Shown: piece after piece, positions 53,501 to 62,238 of the stretch | Numbering within the stretch: position 1 is the first letter of the stretch | How the letters are laid out: every line of letters starts with the position of its first letter | The notes under the pieces: model-generated | Seen by the model: the letters and a program-made list of their open reading frames with translations, nothing else | Told to the model about the DNA's origin: nothing | The model's database searches: none | Assembly: GCA_947500035.1 (NCBI GenBank) | Contig: CANMQP010000005.1 | Coordinates: forward strand, 868,001 to 932,000 | Source of the DNA: an uncultured Kiloniellaceae bacterium | GTDB lineage: Bacteria > Pseudomonadota > Alphaproteobacteria > Kiloniellales > Kiloniellaceae | DNA length: 64,000 nt | Reading direction: 5' to 3' | Translations under genes and position numbers: made by a program

Positions 53501-54120
53501 GTCCAGGCGGCCCGGTCGACGGCCTGATGACTGTCCTGCGTGGTGTAGCGGCCCGCCGTATCGATCAGAACCGCCTCGTCGGTGAACCACCAATCACAAT
53601 GCCGGGTGCCCCCCACACCGCGGACCGAATCCTTGCCGAGCTTTTCCGCCAGAGGGAAGCGCAATCCGGAATTCACCAAGGCAGTGGTTTTGCCCGCGCC
53701 CGGTGGGCCGATAATGATGTACCAGGGCAGCTGATAGAGGAATTTCCTTCCGCCCTTGCCGCCCCCGAGGCGCGTTGTCTTCAGGAGGTCGAGCGCATCC
53801 TGCATACGCTCGTTGAGCACCGCCACTTCACGGTCGGAGGCCGCGGCCTCCTCGCTGTCCGCATCCCCGCCGCTCTCCGCGAGGTCTTCCATCAGCGCTT
53901 TGTCGGCCTTTTTCGCCTTCACCATCGCGATCAGGTTGATTAAACCCCAGATCAGGAAAATGACGACGATCGTGAAGAGCCGCACAATCGCACTCTCCAA
54001 GGGCCGGACATCGGCGATCGCGACAAGCGGGCCGATGAACCATACCAGCAGAGACAGCAGCAACGCCCCGACAAAGGTCACAAACCAGCGCGAGCGGAGA
54101 ATGTCCAGGAGCTTAGACAT
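50518..54120 (-). CDS. tssM: T6SS inner-membrane protein TssM (IcmF)
   Basis: This encodes 1200 residues, typical of TssM. Two N-terminal membrane helices (12-32, 45-66), the Walker A motif GPPGAGKTT (138-146), and a third helix near 445-462 (AYALAVLVLLGAAGAW) agree with the known topology. The large periplasmic C-terminal part follows, ending with a beta-rich domain (VQFELMPVDLDAQATQVVFD) and the family PWSWFRMLDEA. TssM spans the envelope and joins TssL to TssJ in the membrane complex. An intact Walker A suggests nucleotide binding. The start has GGGAGGG upstream. Confidence 0.97.
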   Translation of the reverse strand: MSKLLDILRSRWFVTFVGALLLSLLVWFIGPLVAIADVRPLESAIVRLFTIVVIFLIWGLINLIAMVKAKKADKALMEDLAESGGDADSEEAAASDREVAVLNERMQDALDLLKTTRLGGGKGGRKFLYQLPWYIIIGPPGAGKTTALVNSGLRFPLAEKLGKDSVRGVGGTRHCDWWFTDEAVLIDTAGRYTTQDSHQAVDRAAWTGFLDLLKKYRARQPINGAIVAISLSDMATLSDTERFAHAHAVKQRLRELHDYFGVRFPIYVVFTKADLVAGFSEFFDDLGREDRDQVWGTTFELEAAESETGVVAEFEEEFDALVDRLNERLVERIHQEPDIQRRSLIYGFPQQIASLKRPIQDFLDEIFKPSRYEDIPMLRGFYFTSGTQDGTPIDRLMGTMAQTFGIGRQALSAHSGGGRSYFLTRLLSSVVFAEAGAVTANRKVERRRFWVQNAAYALAVLVLLGAAGAWVTSYSGNSGKIAEVEESIAAYEAATSGLSFNAVEDADLKRILPALNALRNMPTGYAAQDEDVPLSMTLGLYQGDKLGAQARSAYRRGLSSLFLPRLLVRLEGQLRDNINRPDYLYEALKVYLMLGRQGPVDADLVRQWLVLDWNATFPGQVNESIREPLMLHLEALLEEPLKQIPLDGTLVERVQQSLRAFPFSERAYAVIRQSPEARELTPWRASDKIGADGNRVFVRRSGKPLTEAIPGLYTYDGFQTVFLPQVSQVASEVAQESWVLGPEEEIGLDSAALGRLRSEVMRRYFDDYAAFWDVLIADLAIIPFRDLNHSVDVLNIVSAPNGSPLKLLLLAITRETTLTAPLPESEPGALEAAGDAAEAAVQKRLESKSKRLANIVGSALAEEGGEVPGAVIDRRYESLHALSRGEPGAPTQLDSAIGRLNDLYTQLNQLAISGNQGQAALSAASGAGGGAAQSIMSTASRLPDPLKGWLSALAKSSSSVTVGGARSQIDAAWKSEVLPTCRAALNNRYPVFADSDAEIALDDFGRLFAPGGKIDGFFATYLKPFVDTSRIPWKWQKVDNVSLGIPDSVLVQFQRAAVIRDSLFFGGAQTPGVQFELMPVDLDAQATQVVFDLDGQSISYRHGPQRPSRLKWPGPSGPSQVRVSFAPLIPGQRSSISREGPWSWFRMLDEASIEKSGLADRFNLTFEVGNRTVTYELRANSVVNPFTLPELQQFRCPSSL

Positions 54121-54225
54121 CAGCGCCCTCCCTCGCTGAAGAAGAGAGCGGAGCGCGCCGCGTGACGGTCAAAAATCCAGGGAGAGCTGCGCAATCGACT
54201 ATGAGAACGAAGCGGTTTAGCTGGG

Positions 54226-55626
54226 TCATTGGATCACCGCTCCTTCCTTGATGAGAATAATTTCAATCCGCCGGTTTTCCGCGCGTCCTTCAGCTGAAGC
54301 GTTCGACGCGATCGGCTCGTTGTCGGCGCGGCCATCGACCGAAAGACGTCCGGGATCGGTCAAAAATCCAGTCAGGATTTTGGCCACCGAGGAGGCGCGC
54401 GCCAGAGAAAGATGCCAGTTCGAGGGAAATCGGACCGTACGGATCGGAATGTTGTCGCTGTGTCCCGCCACGACGATCTGGCCAGGCTCGCTTCTCAGCG
54501 CATTGCCGATCCGCTCCATAATCGGCAGGTAACTCTCTTCCACCAGCGCACTACCGGACCCGAAGAGGCCTTTATTGCGTACGCGGATCGTCAGTGCCTG
54601 GACATCTTCGCTGACCACGACGAGCCCCTGCGCGATCTCCTGTTCCAGGAAACCCTTCACCCGCGGCAGGAGCTCCGACTTGATTTCGGGCGGCGGCGGT
54701 GGCGGTGGCGCATCGACACGCGCCAGCGTTACGGCACCGATCGGCGGCAGTTGCTGTAATTCGATGGCAACCACATCGGAATCGTTATTCAGGCTGTAAC
54801 TGAAGAGCACGAACATCACGGTCACCAGGGCCGCGGTGCCGACCGCGATCACCCAGAGCGGCACATAGGAACTCAGCGGCTTGTGCCCGGCATCGACCCC
54901 GCGCCAATGGGGCGAAAGCTCTCGTTCGAATTCGCCGCGCCGCGACCGGATCAGGCGGAACAGGCCCTCGCGGACTTCGCCATGCCGGATCGAACCGCGG
55001 CTCATCACGCGGTATTTGCCCTCGAAGCCCAAAGACAGACAAAGATACATCAGCTCGAGAACCTCGGCGTAGCGGCCCGGATCCCGCTCGAGCTTTTCCA
55101 GCAGATCGAAGAAACGCTCACCACCGGAGGTCTCGTTGTGGAACAGTGCGACCATGCTCTGTTGTCCCCAGGCGCTGGATGCGCCCCAGGGAGTGTTGAG
55201 CACCAGATCATCCAGGGTCGCGCAGAGGGCATAGCGCCCCGCACGCACCGATTGCGGGCTCAGCCCGGTCTCGTTCGCACGGCGTTCAAAGGCTTTGACC
55301 TCTTCGATCACCCGCCGGCGAAGACCATCCACATCCTGCAGCTGTCCGGAGTTTTTCAGGCGCATGGCGAGCCCCAGCAGAGCAGTCGCCGCGCCCACCA
55401 GCGGATTGAAACTTGCCTGGCTCAGATCCGCCGCCGCAACCGCGGGACCGGCACGGCGCGGGGAAACTGTTCGATCGGAATCCGCCGCCGCGCCGCCAAG
55501 TGATGGCGCTTGCGTGGCGTCGGCGCCGAGCTCTCCGGCACCGGTCTGCCCTGCCCCCGGCCGGCGTCCGCCCGGCATGGGGCGGATAACCGTGCGATCC
55601 TCTTCAAAGGGATCGTCGCCGCTCAT
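54226..55626 (-). CDS. tssL: T6SS protein TssL with OmpA-type C-terminal domain
   Basis: This encodes 466 residues. A DotU cytoplasmic domain (about 70-240) contains RAGRYALCATLDDLVLNTPWG, LFHNETSGGERFFDLLEKL and LELMYLCLSLGFEGKYRV. A single membrane helix (VPLWVIAVGTAALVTVMFVL) leads to a C-terminal OmpA domain (about 340-466): VAGHSDNIPIRTVRFPSNWH LSLARAS and GRADNEPIAS, with NRRIEIIL at the end. Such extended TssL proteins anchor the complex to peptidoglycan. A Pro/Gly-rich N-terminus of about 65 residues is unusually long. It is followed by tssM after 105 bases. Confidence 0.95.
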   Translation of the reverse strand: MSGDDPFEEDRTVIRPMPGGRRPGAGQTGAGELGADATQAPSLGGAAADSDRTVSPRRAGPAVAAADLSQASFNPLVGAATALLGLAMRLKNSGQLQDVDGLRRRVIEEVKAFERRANETGLSPQSVRAGRYALCATLDDLVLNTPWGASSAWGQQSMVALFHNETSGGERFFDLLEKLERDPGRYAEVLELMYLCLSLGFEGKYRVMSRGSIRHGEVREGLFRLIRSRRGEFERELSPHWRGVDAGHKPLSSYVPLWVIAVGTAALVTVMFVLFSYSLNNDSDVVAIELQQLPPIGAVTLARVDAPPPPPPPEIKSELLPRVKGFLEQEIAQGLVVVSEDVQALTIRVRNKGLFGSGSALVEESYLPIMERIGNALRSEPGQIVVAGHSDNIPIRTVRFPSNWHLSLARASSVAKILTGFLTDPGRLSVDGRADNEPIASNASAEGRAENRRIEIILIKEGAVIQ

Positions 55627-55700
55627 GCTCTCTTCCCCTCAGGCATGCTGCTCCAATACGCGGTTCCAGGCATTACAGTCCTCTTACGTCCCCCGGTTCA

Positions 55701-57035
55701 TCAGCTCCGAATTGCCCAGAGTTCCATTTCAAGACGCGGGAATTCACCCGATACGTGAATTGCGATACCGCCGGAATTTTTCAGTTGCTTCCAATACTGA
55801 CTGGACTGGTCCAGTTCGAAATAGGTTACCCCTGCATGGTAGGGAATCTGCCGTGGCGCGACCGGAAGCGGACGCAAGGCGATTCCCGGCAGGGCCACAT
55901 TCACCAGCTCGCGGATCTGTTCGACGGACCCGATTTTGGCTTGGTTCGGAAAACCGCGGCGCAGGTTCTCAATCGGCAGGTCGGCCCGCACCGCCAGCAC
56001 GAAACTGGAATTGCTCAAAAGGCCTTTGTCGGTGAGCGCGGCCACGTGAATTCCGTATTTGCGCGCCTGCAGAGGAATCGGCACCGCCGTCTGCTCCAGA
56101 ACAGCGCTCAAGGCCTGGCGCAGTTCTTTCATCACAGGGGCAAAGCTGCCTTGAAGATCGTCGTGGCGGTACACAGCGAATTTGCCGGGCCGCTTGCCGG
56201 GCGCCGTGAAGGTCGAGAGTTCACCGGCAATCGAGAGCGCGACCGCGTAGAAGGTTTCGGGGTGGACGTTCGCCGACGAGGCAAGATGCGCCAGCAAGGG
56301 CTCATAGCGGTTGACCGCCATCAAAAGCAGAAAGTCGGCGATCTCGGCGACGCCCTTGGTGCCGGATTCCGAAACGCGTCCTGCCAGGGCTTCACCCCGG
56401 TGATGAGTCAGACCGAGGATCTCGCTGATCATACCGCTCAAGACCGACGTGGCCGCACAATCCAGGCAAGGCGGGATATAGCGTTCATCAACGACCACAT
56501 TCTTGTCCGCGCGCACCTCGACGATCCGCGCAAGCCCCAGACAGACGTAGCCGGCCCGTTCATCGGTCTCGAGCAGATAGCGCAAGCGCAGCTTTCCGAC
56601 CTGCATGGTCGAGACTGTCTCCGATCCGGCGTTCGAATCCGGTGTCTCGACCTCCTCGCCGCCGTAGCGCGCGACACTGTCCGGAGATCCGCTCAGATCG
56701 AACTCGGCCCCGCCGGGTTGACGCACCGGCAGCGCCAGATAGACGATACAATCGCGCGTGTTCTCGGGCAACTCCAGCGGCGGCGGATGATTGCTGTCGT
56801 CGGGAATGCTGAAAGGGGTTCCGTCCTCCAGAATGCCGCGGCAGACACTCACCGCGAACTTACCCGTGGTCAGGAGATCCCGGTTGACTTGGAGATCCTG
56901 AATACCCCAGCTGTAGGGGCGAATGCCGTCCACCCGTCCGCGTACCAGCCGTTCAACATAGCGGTCGCTCTGTTGAAAATGCTGGGTCTGCAGGAACATG
57001 CCTTCAGACCAGACGACTTTATTATCCCATGCCAT
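55701..57035 (-). CDS. tssK: T6SS baseplate protein TssK
   Basis: This encodes 444 residues. The diagnostic start is VVWSEGMFLQTQHFQQSDRY VERLVRG, and the C-terminus has YHAGVTYFELDQSSQYWKQL and SGEFPRLEMELWAIR. TssK forms trimers that link the baseplate to the membrane complex through TssL and TssM. It lies between tssJ and tssL, the common arrangement. About 65 bases separate it from tssL and 100 bases from tssJ. No anomalies are seen. Confidence 0.95.
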   Translation of the reverse strand: MAWDNKVVWSEGMFLQTQHFQQSDRYVERLVRGRVDGIRPYSWGIQDLQVNRDLLTTGKFAVSVCRGILEDGTPFSIPDDSNHPPPLELPENTRDCIVYLALPVRQPGGAEFDLSGSPDSVARYGGEEVETPDSNAGSETVSTMQVGKLRLRYLLETDERAGYVCLGLARIVEVRADKNVVVDERYIPPCLDCAATSVLSGMISEILGLTHHRGEALAGRVSESGTKGVAEIADFLLLMAVNRYEPLLAHLASSANVHPETFYAVALSIAGELSTFTAPGKRPGKFAVYRHDDLQGSFAPVMKELRQALSAVLEQTAVPIPLQARKYGIHVAALTDKGLLSNSSFVLAVRADLPIENLRRGFPNQAKIGSVEQIRELVNVALPGIALRPLPVAPRQIPYHAGVTYFELDQSSQYWKQLKNSGGIAIHVSGEFPRLEMELWAIRS

Positions 57036-57136
57036 AAACTGTCTCTCGGCTCATACCCTGCGGATCTTCCGGTTTGCGGCAAGTTGCAGGAGTGTCAGTC
57101 ATAGCTCCTGTCGCCTGTCGATCCATCCGGACTCCC

Positions 57137-57598
57137 TTAGTCTTCCTCGGCTTTGCTGACCGACACCGCCAATGCATCGATCTGGACATTATAGCTGTTG
57201 ATCTCCTCGGGCACGATATCGCCCATGGCCCGCCAGACCGAGGTCTCCGTCTCTCGGTATGCCGCGACCACCCCGAGATAACGGACTGTCGGCCCGACTT
57301 CCTGCGAAATCTTTTGGGCGGCTCCCGGCGTCACGATAATCTCCTCGCGCCCGATCATATCCGCTCCCAGGATCGCCGCATCCTGTTCGAACAACTGGAA
57401 GAAATCGGCTTCCTCGAAGGCGTTGGGAGATGCCAAGTGGTAGACCCTTAAAACAACCGGCGAGGCCCGCCCTTGCGCGTTGGGATTGATGTTCAAGGCA
57501 GCCGAAATCGAGAGGTCGACGACAGTCGGCGAAGGTTTGGTCTCCGCGCATCCGCCGAGCACCAGCAAAGCCGCGAACAGGCAACAGATCACTCTCAC
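57137..57598 (-). CDS. tssJ: T6SS outer-membrane lipoprotein TssJ
   Basis: This encodes 153 residues. The GTG at 57598 is preferred because GGGGAG lies seven bases before it; a TTG eight codons earlier is possible. The lipobox VLGGC is at about residue 17. The body fits TssJ: TVVDLSISAALNINPNAQGR, SPVVLRVYHLASPNAFEEAD FFQLFE, then VTPGAAQKISQEVGPTVRYL GVVAAYR. TssJ is anchored in the outer membrane and binds the periplasmic end of TssM. It is followed by tssK after 101 bases. Confidence 0.92.
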   Translation of the reverse strand: MRVICCLFAALLVLGGCAETKPSPTVVDLSISAALNINPNAQGRASPVVLRVYHLASPNAFEEADFFQLFEQDAAILGADMIGREEIIVTPGAAQKISQEVGPTVRYLGVVAAYRETETSVWRAMGDIVPEEINSYNVQIDALAVSVSKAEED

Positions 57599-57763
57599 GT
57601 TTGGTCTCCCCACATAGGTCAAGTTGGCCCCTGCAATGCTTCAAACCTCATTGTTTGAACGAACCGCCGCAACACCCCGAATCGCCAGGCGATTTACACT
57701 AACACAGATGGCCTCGTGATGGCCGCGCAGCTTTTTTGCGCCTGCTGCCGCAGTGTTTCGCCC

Positions 57764-59260
57764 CTAAACCTTTTTCGCCTGCTCCTCGTAAGCCCGCGCA
57801 AACTCCCGCCCGAAGAGACCGTGAAAGTCGTCTTCGGCTTCCTTCGCAATTTCCGCATAGAGTTTTGTAAAGAGCTCCCAATGGCGGGCCTTTTTCGAGC
57901 CCGGCAGAACTTTGTCCAGAACAGAATCCTCGCGCATCCGGTCCTCCAGTTCCTTGGGGTCGAAACGCATCAGCAGCGCTTTCAAAGCAACCTGCATCCC
58001 CGCCATGACTGCAATCTGATGGGCCTTGATATCGGAAAAACCCTGGTCGACCGCCTGACGCGGTGTCAGGTAGCCCCGGCTGGTTCCGCCCAGCATAGCC
58101 TGCAACGCGTCTTCGATGTTGACGGTGAATTTCAGCGGGTTGTTCGCTTCGGCCCGGATCATCGTTTGATCCAGGCGGAACTCGTTCTTGATGGTCTGTC
58201 TTGCCTTCAAGACCTCGACCAGGCCCCGAACCAGATCACGGTAGGTCTCACCCACCCGGCGCATCATTTCCTCTTGTGCCGCCTCGGGCACATCGAGGTC
58301 GGTCATTCCGACCCCCTCAAGGAAAGCACGCAGCAGGGCAGAATCCGACGCCGCCATCGCCGGCTGAGCCGCGTTCGCGGCAGCTGCCGAAGTTGACGGA
58401 GACGCCTGTAATGAAACGCTTTGCGCCGCTGGAGGCTCTATCTCATCACCGGCGCTGGGAATTGGCCGTTCCACCGGCTCCGATGCCGGGTGCAGCAGAT
58501 CGTCAGCGTCCCAGTCATCGGGTATCTGGGCGCCGGCCACCCCAGGTGGCTGAAAGAACTCTTGAGACGGGGGCACATGATCCTGTTCCGGCACAGCGCT
58601 GTCCAAGGGATCATTGGCGGCCCCTCCCGGCAAGAGATCACTGAAGAGATCGTCATCCTCCGGGATTCCTCCGCCGGGGGGAGATCCCAAAGGCGCAATC
58701 GAAGGTTCCTGCCGCGAGGACGGGCCCGAGTGCTCCAAAAGCGCATCGAGCGGATCCAGCTCGCTCTCCTCGGGCGCATTCGGCACTAAGTCACTGCTTC
58801 CAGGGCCGCTCAGCTTTGGTTCGTCCTCCGCCTTGACGCGCTGCTGGGAGTTGATTTCGAAGGGGTCAAGATTTTCGCCCATGCCGACCCCCAGAACCCG
58901 CGCAAAGGAATCCAGGTCATCGACCGCATCATCTGGACCTGCCGATTCGTCGATTTCGACCTTGATTTCGTAATCGCCGATCTTCAGATGATCACCGTCG
59001 TTCATCGTGACCGTCGCGCCGCGCTCCAGCCGGTCCGGCGAACCATTTACAAACACCCCGTTCGTGCTGGTATCGGTCAGACTGAACTTTCCATCGCGAA
59101 AGTGTACGGAACAGTGATTTTTCGACATGTGGGGATCCGGCAGCGCCCACTCGTTGCTCAGGCCCCGCCCGATTCTGCCCCCCTGGGATCCGAAACTATG
59201 GCTGATGTCCTGCGGATCCGGCGGTTTGACATCGCCGACAATTGTCATTCTCAGAATCAT
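57764..59260 (-). CDS. tagH: FHA-domain T6SS regulator TagH/Fha
   Basis: This encodes 498 residues. The N-terminal FHA domain has GRGLSNEWALPDPHMSKNHC SVHF and LTDTSTNGVFVNG, including the Arg, Ser and Asn that read phosphothreonine. A long acidic, Pro-rich linker (about 120-310) leads to a C-terminal conserved T6SS-FHA domain (LRAFLEGVGMTDLDVPEAAQ to the end). In Pseudomonas and Agrobacterium, PpkA phosphorylates this protein and triggers assembly. It is one of four genes of the phosphorylation pathway here, together with ppkA, pppA and tagF. Confidence 0.93.
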   Translation of the reverse strand: MILRMTIVGDVKPPDPQDISHSFGSQGGRIGRGLSNEWALPDPHMSKNHCSVHFRDGKFSLTDTSTNGVFVNGSPDRLERGATVTMNDGDHLKIGDYEIKVEIDESAGPDDAVDDLDSFARVLGVGMGENLDPFEINSQQRVKAEDEPKLSGPGSSDLVPNAPEESELDPLDALLEHSGPSSRQEPSIAPLGSPPGGGIPEDDDLFSDLLPGGAANDPLDSAVPEQDHVPPSQEFFQPPGVAGAQIPDDWDADDLLHPASEPVERPIPSAGDEIEPPAAQSVSLQASPSTSAAAANAAQPAMAASDSALLRAFLEGVGMTDLDVPEAAQEEMMRRVGETYRDLVRGLVEVLKARQTIKNEFRLDQTMIRAEANNPLKFTVNIEDALQAMLGGTSRGYLTPRQAVDQGFSDIKAHQIAVMAGMQVALKALLMRFDPKELEDRMREDSVLDKVLPGSKKARHWELFTKLYAEIAKEAEDDFHGLFGREFARAYEEQAKKV

Positions 59261-59386
59261 GTGTATCTCAGGGTCTTTCCCGTTTTCACGCCCATATTAC
59301 ACATGCATGGCGGTCACAGGCCATGACTGGATGCGCGGAAAAGCAAATTCCCGTAATCCGTCGAATTTCGCGGTTCATAGCCCGTA

Positions 59387-59965
59387 TTACTCTGTATCAC
59401 GGCCGCTTCCCCCGCGCGCCACATCCAGGCCCTGGTTCAAGAACTTCGCATACTTATCCGGGGCTTTTTCGGGCTCGGTCTGCACAGCGGCCAGGATAAC
59501 CGCCCCGGAAACCGCGGCACCGGTCAGTTCCTCGCCTGGCGGCACGGAAGGGGCGTCTTCAGGCGCCATGGAACCCGCGCTCCAGAATGCGGCCACGGCG
59601 GCCCAGCTTGCGGAAGAATCCATCGGTGTTTTCTCGGCGAGGGCCATCGCCTTGCGGCGGTTCTCGTCAACCGGCTTGTAAACCCAGGCTTCGGCGGCAT
59701 CCAGGGCCGCGAGGTTATCCGGAGAATGATCTTCGGTCGTGACAGCGCGCGCGCAGAGACAGGCCCACCATACCGCTTCACGTTTCGGCAGGGCGTAGGC
59801 CAGGAAACGCGCGGCATCGGCAAAGCGCTGCTCCGCCATGAGGCGCTCCATGAAGGAGGCCGGCGTGGACGCCTCGTCAAGCAGCGCGGCAGCATCCGGG
59901 TCCAGCTCATACAGACGGCAGATTTCAGCCGCCGTCGAGGCTTGGACTTTTGTGAGTGCTGTCAT
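59387..59965 (-). CDS. T6SS-linked DUF6931-like protein
   Basis: This encodes 192 residues. The central part, RFADAARFLAYALPKREAVW WACLCARA, matches a conserved pattern I recall as DUF6931, found beside alphaproteobacterial T6SS FHA genes. The rest is helical and rich in Ala and Glu. There is no signal peptide or membrane segment, so it is probably cytoplasmic. It sits between vgrG and tagH. A chaperone or adaptor role is possible, but nothing in the sequence proves it. The DUF assignment is from memory. Confidence 0.6.
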   Translation of the reverse strand: MTALTKVQASTAAEICRLYELDPDAAALLDEASTPASFMERLMAEQRFADAARFLAYALPKREAVWWACLCARAVTTEDHSPDNLAALDAAEAWVYKPVDENRRKAMALAEKTPMDSSASWAAVAAFWSAGSMAPEDAPSVPPGEELTGAAVSGAVILAAVQTEPEKAPDKYAKFLNQGLDVARGGSGRDTE

Positions 59966-60069
59966 TTTAACCGCTCACCTTCGACATGTTTCCCAATAGA
60001 CCCTCAGTTCCAAACGCCTGGATTTAACCATCCATCCCAGGACTTCACCTTCCTTCACAGAAACAACAC

Positions 60070-61992
60070 TTAATTGATCATAACTATTCCGCCTTTTACG
60101 GTGAGCATCCCCGAGCCCTCGACAGTGGTCAGTGGCGACTTCAGATCCGCCTTTATATCGCCCTGCACCGTGACCATCATTCCCTTGATCTTGATTCCCG
60201 ACTGATCGATCTTGATCGAGTTGCTGCCGACCTTCAGTTCGATCGACTGCATGGCCTCCACGGTGATCTTCCCGGCGTCGGCCTTTACGCTGATATTGCC
60301 CATTTTCACGGACAGCGTTTCGTTGCCCTTGGAGATCTTGGTCGTGCGGTTTCCCTGCGCGATCGTGATGTCTTCGTTGCCTTTGCTGACCTCCAGGGTC
60401 CGGTTGTTGGTCACCGTGATAGACTGATCGTTGTCGACCTCCAGCGTGTCGTCATTCTCGACCTTGCGCATGAAATCCTTCTGCGCATGGAAGTAGACCT
60501 CTTCTTCGCCCGCCTTGTCCTCGAAGCGCAGCTCATTAAAATCCGCCTCGGCGCCGGACTTGCTGCTGCGGGTCTTTATCCCGCTCTGGGTTTTGTTGGC
60601 GGGAAGGCTGTAGGGCGGCGTGTTCTCATCGTTATAGACACATCCGGTTACCAGCGGGCGATCGTAATCTCCATCGAGGAAACTGACGATCACCTCCATG
60701 CCGACACGCGGGGTGAAGACTGTGCCCCAGTTCTTACCTGCCCACATCTGGGTGACACGCAGGTAGCAGGAACTCTTATCGTCGTCTTCGCCGTAGCGGT
60801 CCCAGTGAAATTGAACATGCACGCGGCCATGCTCATCCACGTCGATTTCCTCACCGGCAGGACCGACGACCACAGCGCTGTGAGGTCCGTTTGGCCGGGG
60901 AATCGGAGTGATTTTTTCAGGGCGCAGGACGATATCCTTGGGCCGGGCCACAAACGCATTCGAATAGCTCGCCGTGGCGCCGCCGCCGGCCAGGAATGTC
61001 GGGTCCTGACCGTGATGGATTACGCCCGAAAGGACATATTCCTGATCGACCTCCGCCTCAATCTCGTGTCGCGTGAGTTTGAAAGTATATCCTGGTGAAA
61101 AGCTGCAGCAATCACCCTGCCCTTCCACAATCTTATGGGATGCTTCTTCGGTTTCCATCCGCAGTTCACTTGACGCGGAACCCTCGGCCTTGGTCGTGAA
61201 TTGCCCGGGATATTCGTAGACCTCATACTTTTTGAATTCCGCGTTGTCGATGACCGTATTGGCCTTGCTTTCGAGATCTGTCGCCGAGGTGGTGAAGTTG
61301 TAGTCACTCTGAACCCAGGTGCCGCTCTTAAACTCGTGGCTAGGGTTCCAGGCGTTGACTATTCCGCCGGACACGCCGCCGGCCCGGTGCTCGACCTCCG
61401 GCTGAAGGGCCTCTTCATAGGCGCTTGCATTATCGGCAATCACCAGCGTGTGTTTACCCTGTTCATGTTTATGAAAATAGAACAGGCCAAAGCGTTCCAT
61501 CAGTCGCGATACGAAGTTGTAATCGCTCTCGTTGAACTGCACGCAGTATTCAAGGGTCGGAAAGCTCGCGTTTGCTTTGATCTCGAAGTTGCTGAACCCG
61601 GCATCGGAAAAGACGTCCTCAATAATCTTGTCGACGGTCTTTTCCTGAAAAATCCGGCAATCGGAGGTCCGGGTCAAAAGCCAGAATTCGGGCACCACCT
61701 CTATGCGGTAGCTGTGAAGTCCCTGCCCCGCCGGCCCGCCGGAGGCAAAGCGTTTGACGATCCCATTGAACCAGCGGACCGCGCCATCCTGGTCAGGTAT
61801 CTTGACGCTGAAGGAAACGGATTTTCCAAGCAGGTCCTTGGGATCGATCTCGGCGGTTTCCGAGAGAAGGTCGAGATCGAACCGAAAAAGACGGGACGAC
61901 CGCTCTTCGCCCTCGAGACCGGATAGCAAAAGCACATCCTGCCCCAACGGACTCTCGATGGTCAGTAACCTGCCTTCTTGTTCCCAAGCCAC
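60070..61992 (-). CDS. vgrG: T6SS spike protein VgrG
   Basis: This encodes 640 residues starting at GTG. The gp27-like half contains LLLSGLEGEERSSRLFRFDL and CVQFNESDYNFVSRLMERFG LFYFHKHEQGKH. The gp5-like half has VVGPAGEEIDVDEHGRVHVQ FHWDRYGEDD, SCYLRVTQMWAGKNWGTVF and PRVGMEVIVSFLDGDYDRPL. The C-terminal needle of alternating Val/Ile/Lys repeats ends without an extension domain, so this VgrG carries no fused effector. The stand-alone PAAR at 42.1 kb could cap it. It follows hcp on the same strand. Confidence 0.97.
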   Translation of the reverse strand: MAWEQEGRLLTIESPLGQDVLLLSGLEGEERSSRLFRFDLDLLSETAEIDPKDLLGKSVSFSVKIPDQDGAVRWFNGIVKRFASGGPAGQGLHSYRIEVVPEFWLLTRTSDCRIFQEKTVDKIIEDVFSDAGFSNFEIKANASFPTLEYCVQFNESDYNFVSRLMERFGLFYFHKHEQGKHTLVIADNASAYEEALQPEVEHRAGGVSGGIVNAWNPSHEFKSGTWVQSDYNFTTSATDLESKANTVIDNAEFKKYEVYEYPGQFTTKAEGSASSELRMETEEASHKIVEGQGDCCSFSPGYTFKLTRHEIEAEVDQEYVLSGVIHHGQDPTFLAGGGATASYSNAFVARPKDIVLRPEKITPIPRPNGPHSAVVVGPAGEEIDVDEHGRVHVQFHWDRYGEDDDKSSCYLRVTQMWAGKNWGTVFTPRVGMEVIVSFLDGDYDRPLVTGCVYNDENTPPYSLPANKTQSGIKTRSSKSGAEADFNELRFEDKAGEEEVYFHAQKDFMRKVENDDTLEVDNDQSITVTNNRTLEVSKGNEDITIAQGNRTTKISKGNETLSVKMGNISVKADAGKITVEAMQSIELKVGSNSIKIDQSGIKIKGMMVTVQGDIKADLKSPLTTVEGSGMLTVKGGIVMIN

Positions 61993-62182
61993 GGTTGCTG
62001 CGGTGCCCCCAAGAGCAAAACGCGGTCCGAAGGATCAAAGCTCTTGATGATCACTGCGGAGGTGACGCGCTATGCGCTCTCTAAACCAATTGATGCGGAG
62101 CCAGTTTGCTTTTACGCGTGCGCAGCTAGCCAACAGACTCCGGCGCCGCTCTAACGACGCCTTGATTCCCTATAGCCGCCCT

Positions 62183-62221
62183 GCAGCTCGCCTTGCGGAA
62201 AAGCTCCGTCCGGCGAGCTGC
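62183..62221 (-). terminator. Hairpin between hcp and vgrG
   Basis: GCAGCTCGCC (62183-62192) and GGCGAGCTGC (62212-62221) form a perfect 10-bp stem with a second CGGA/TCCG pair inside. It lies 18 bases past the hcp stop, without a U tract. It may attenuate readthrough or protect the hcp message, explaining why Hcp is usually made in excess of VgrG. Confidence 0.55.
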
Positions 62222-62238
62222 AATCACGGGAAACCGGG

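Noticed and set aside
55755-57104. A 449-codon open frame antisense to tssK, and similar long antisense frames at 29339-30487 and 46817-47836.
   Set aside because: They lie wholly or largely opposite well-supported genes, have no recognisable domain and are expected by-products of GC-rich third positions.
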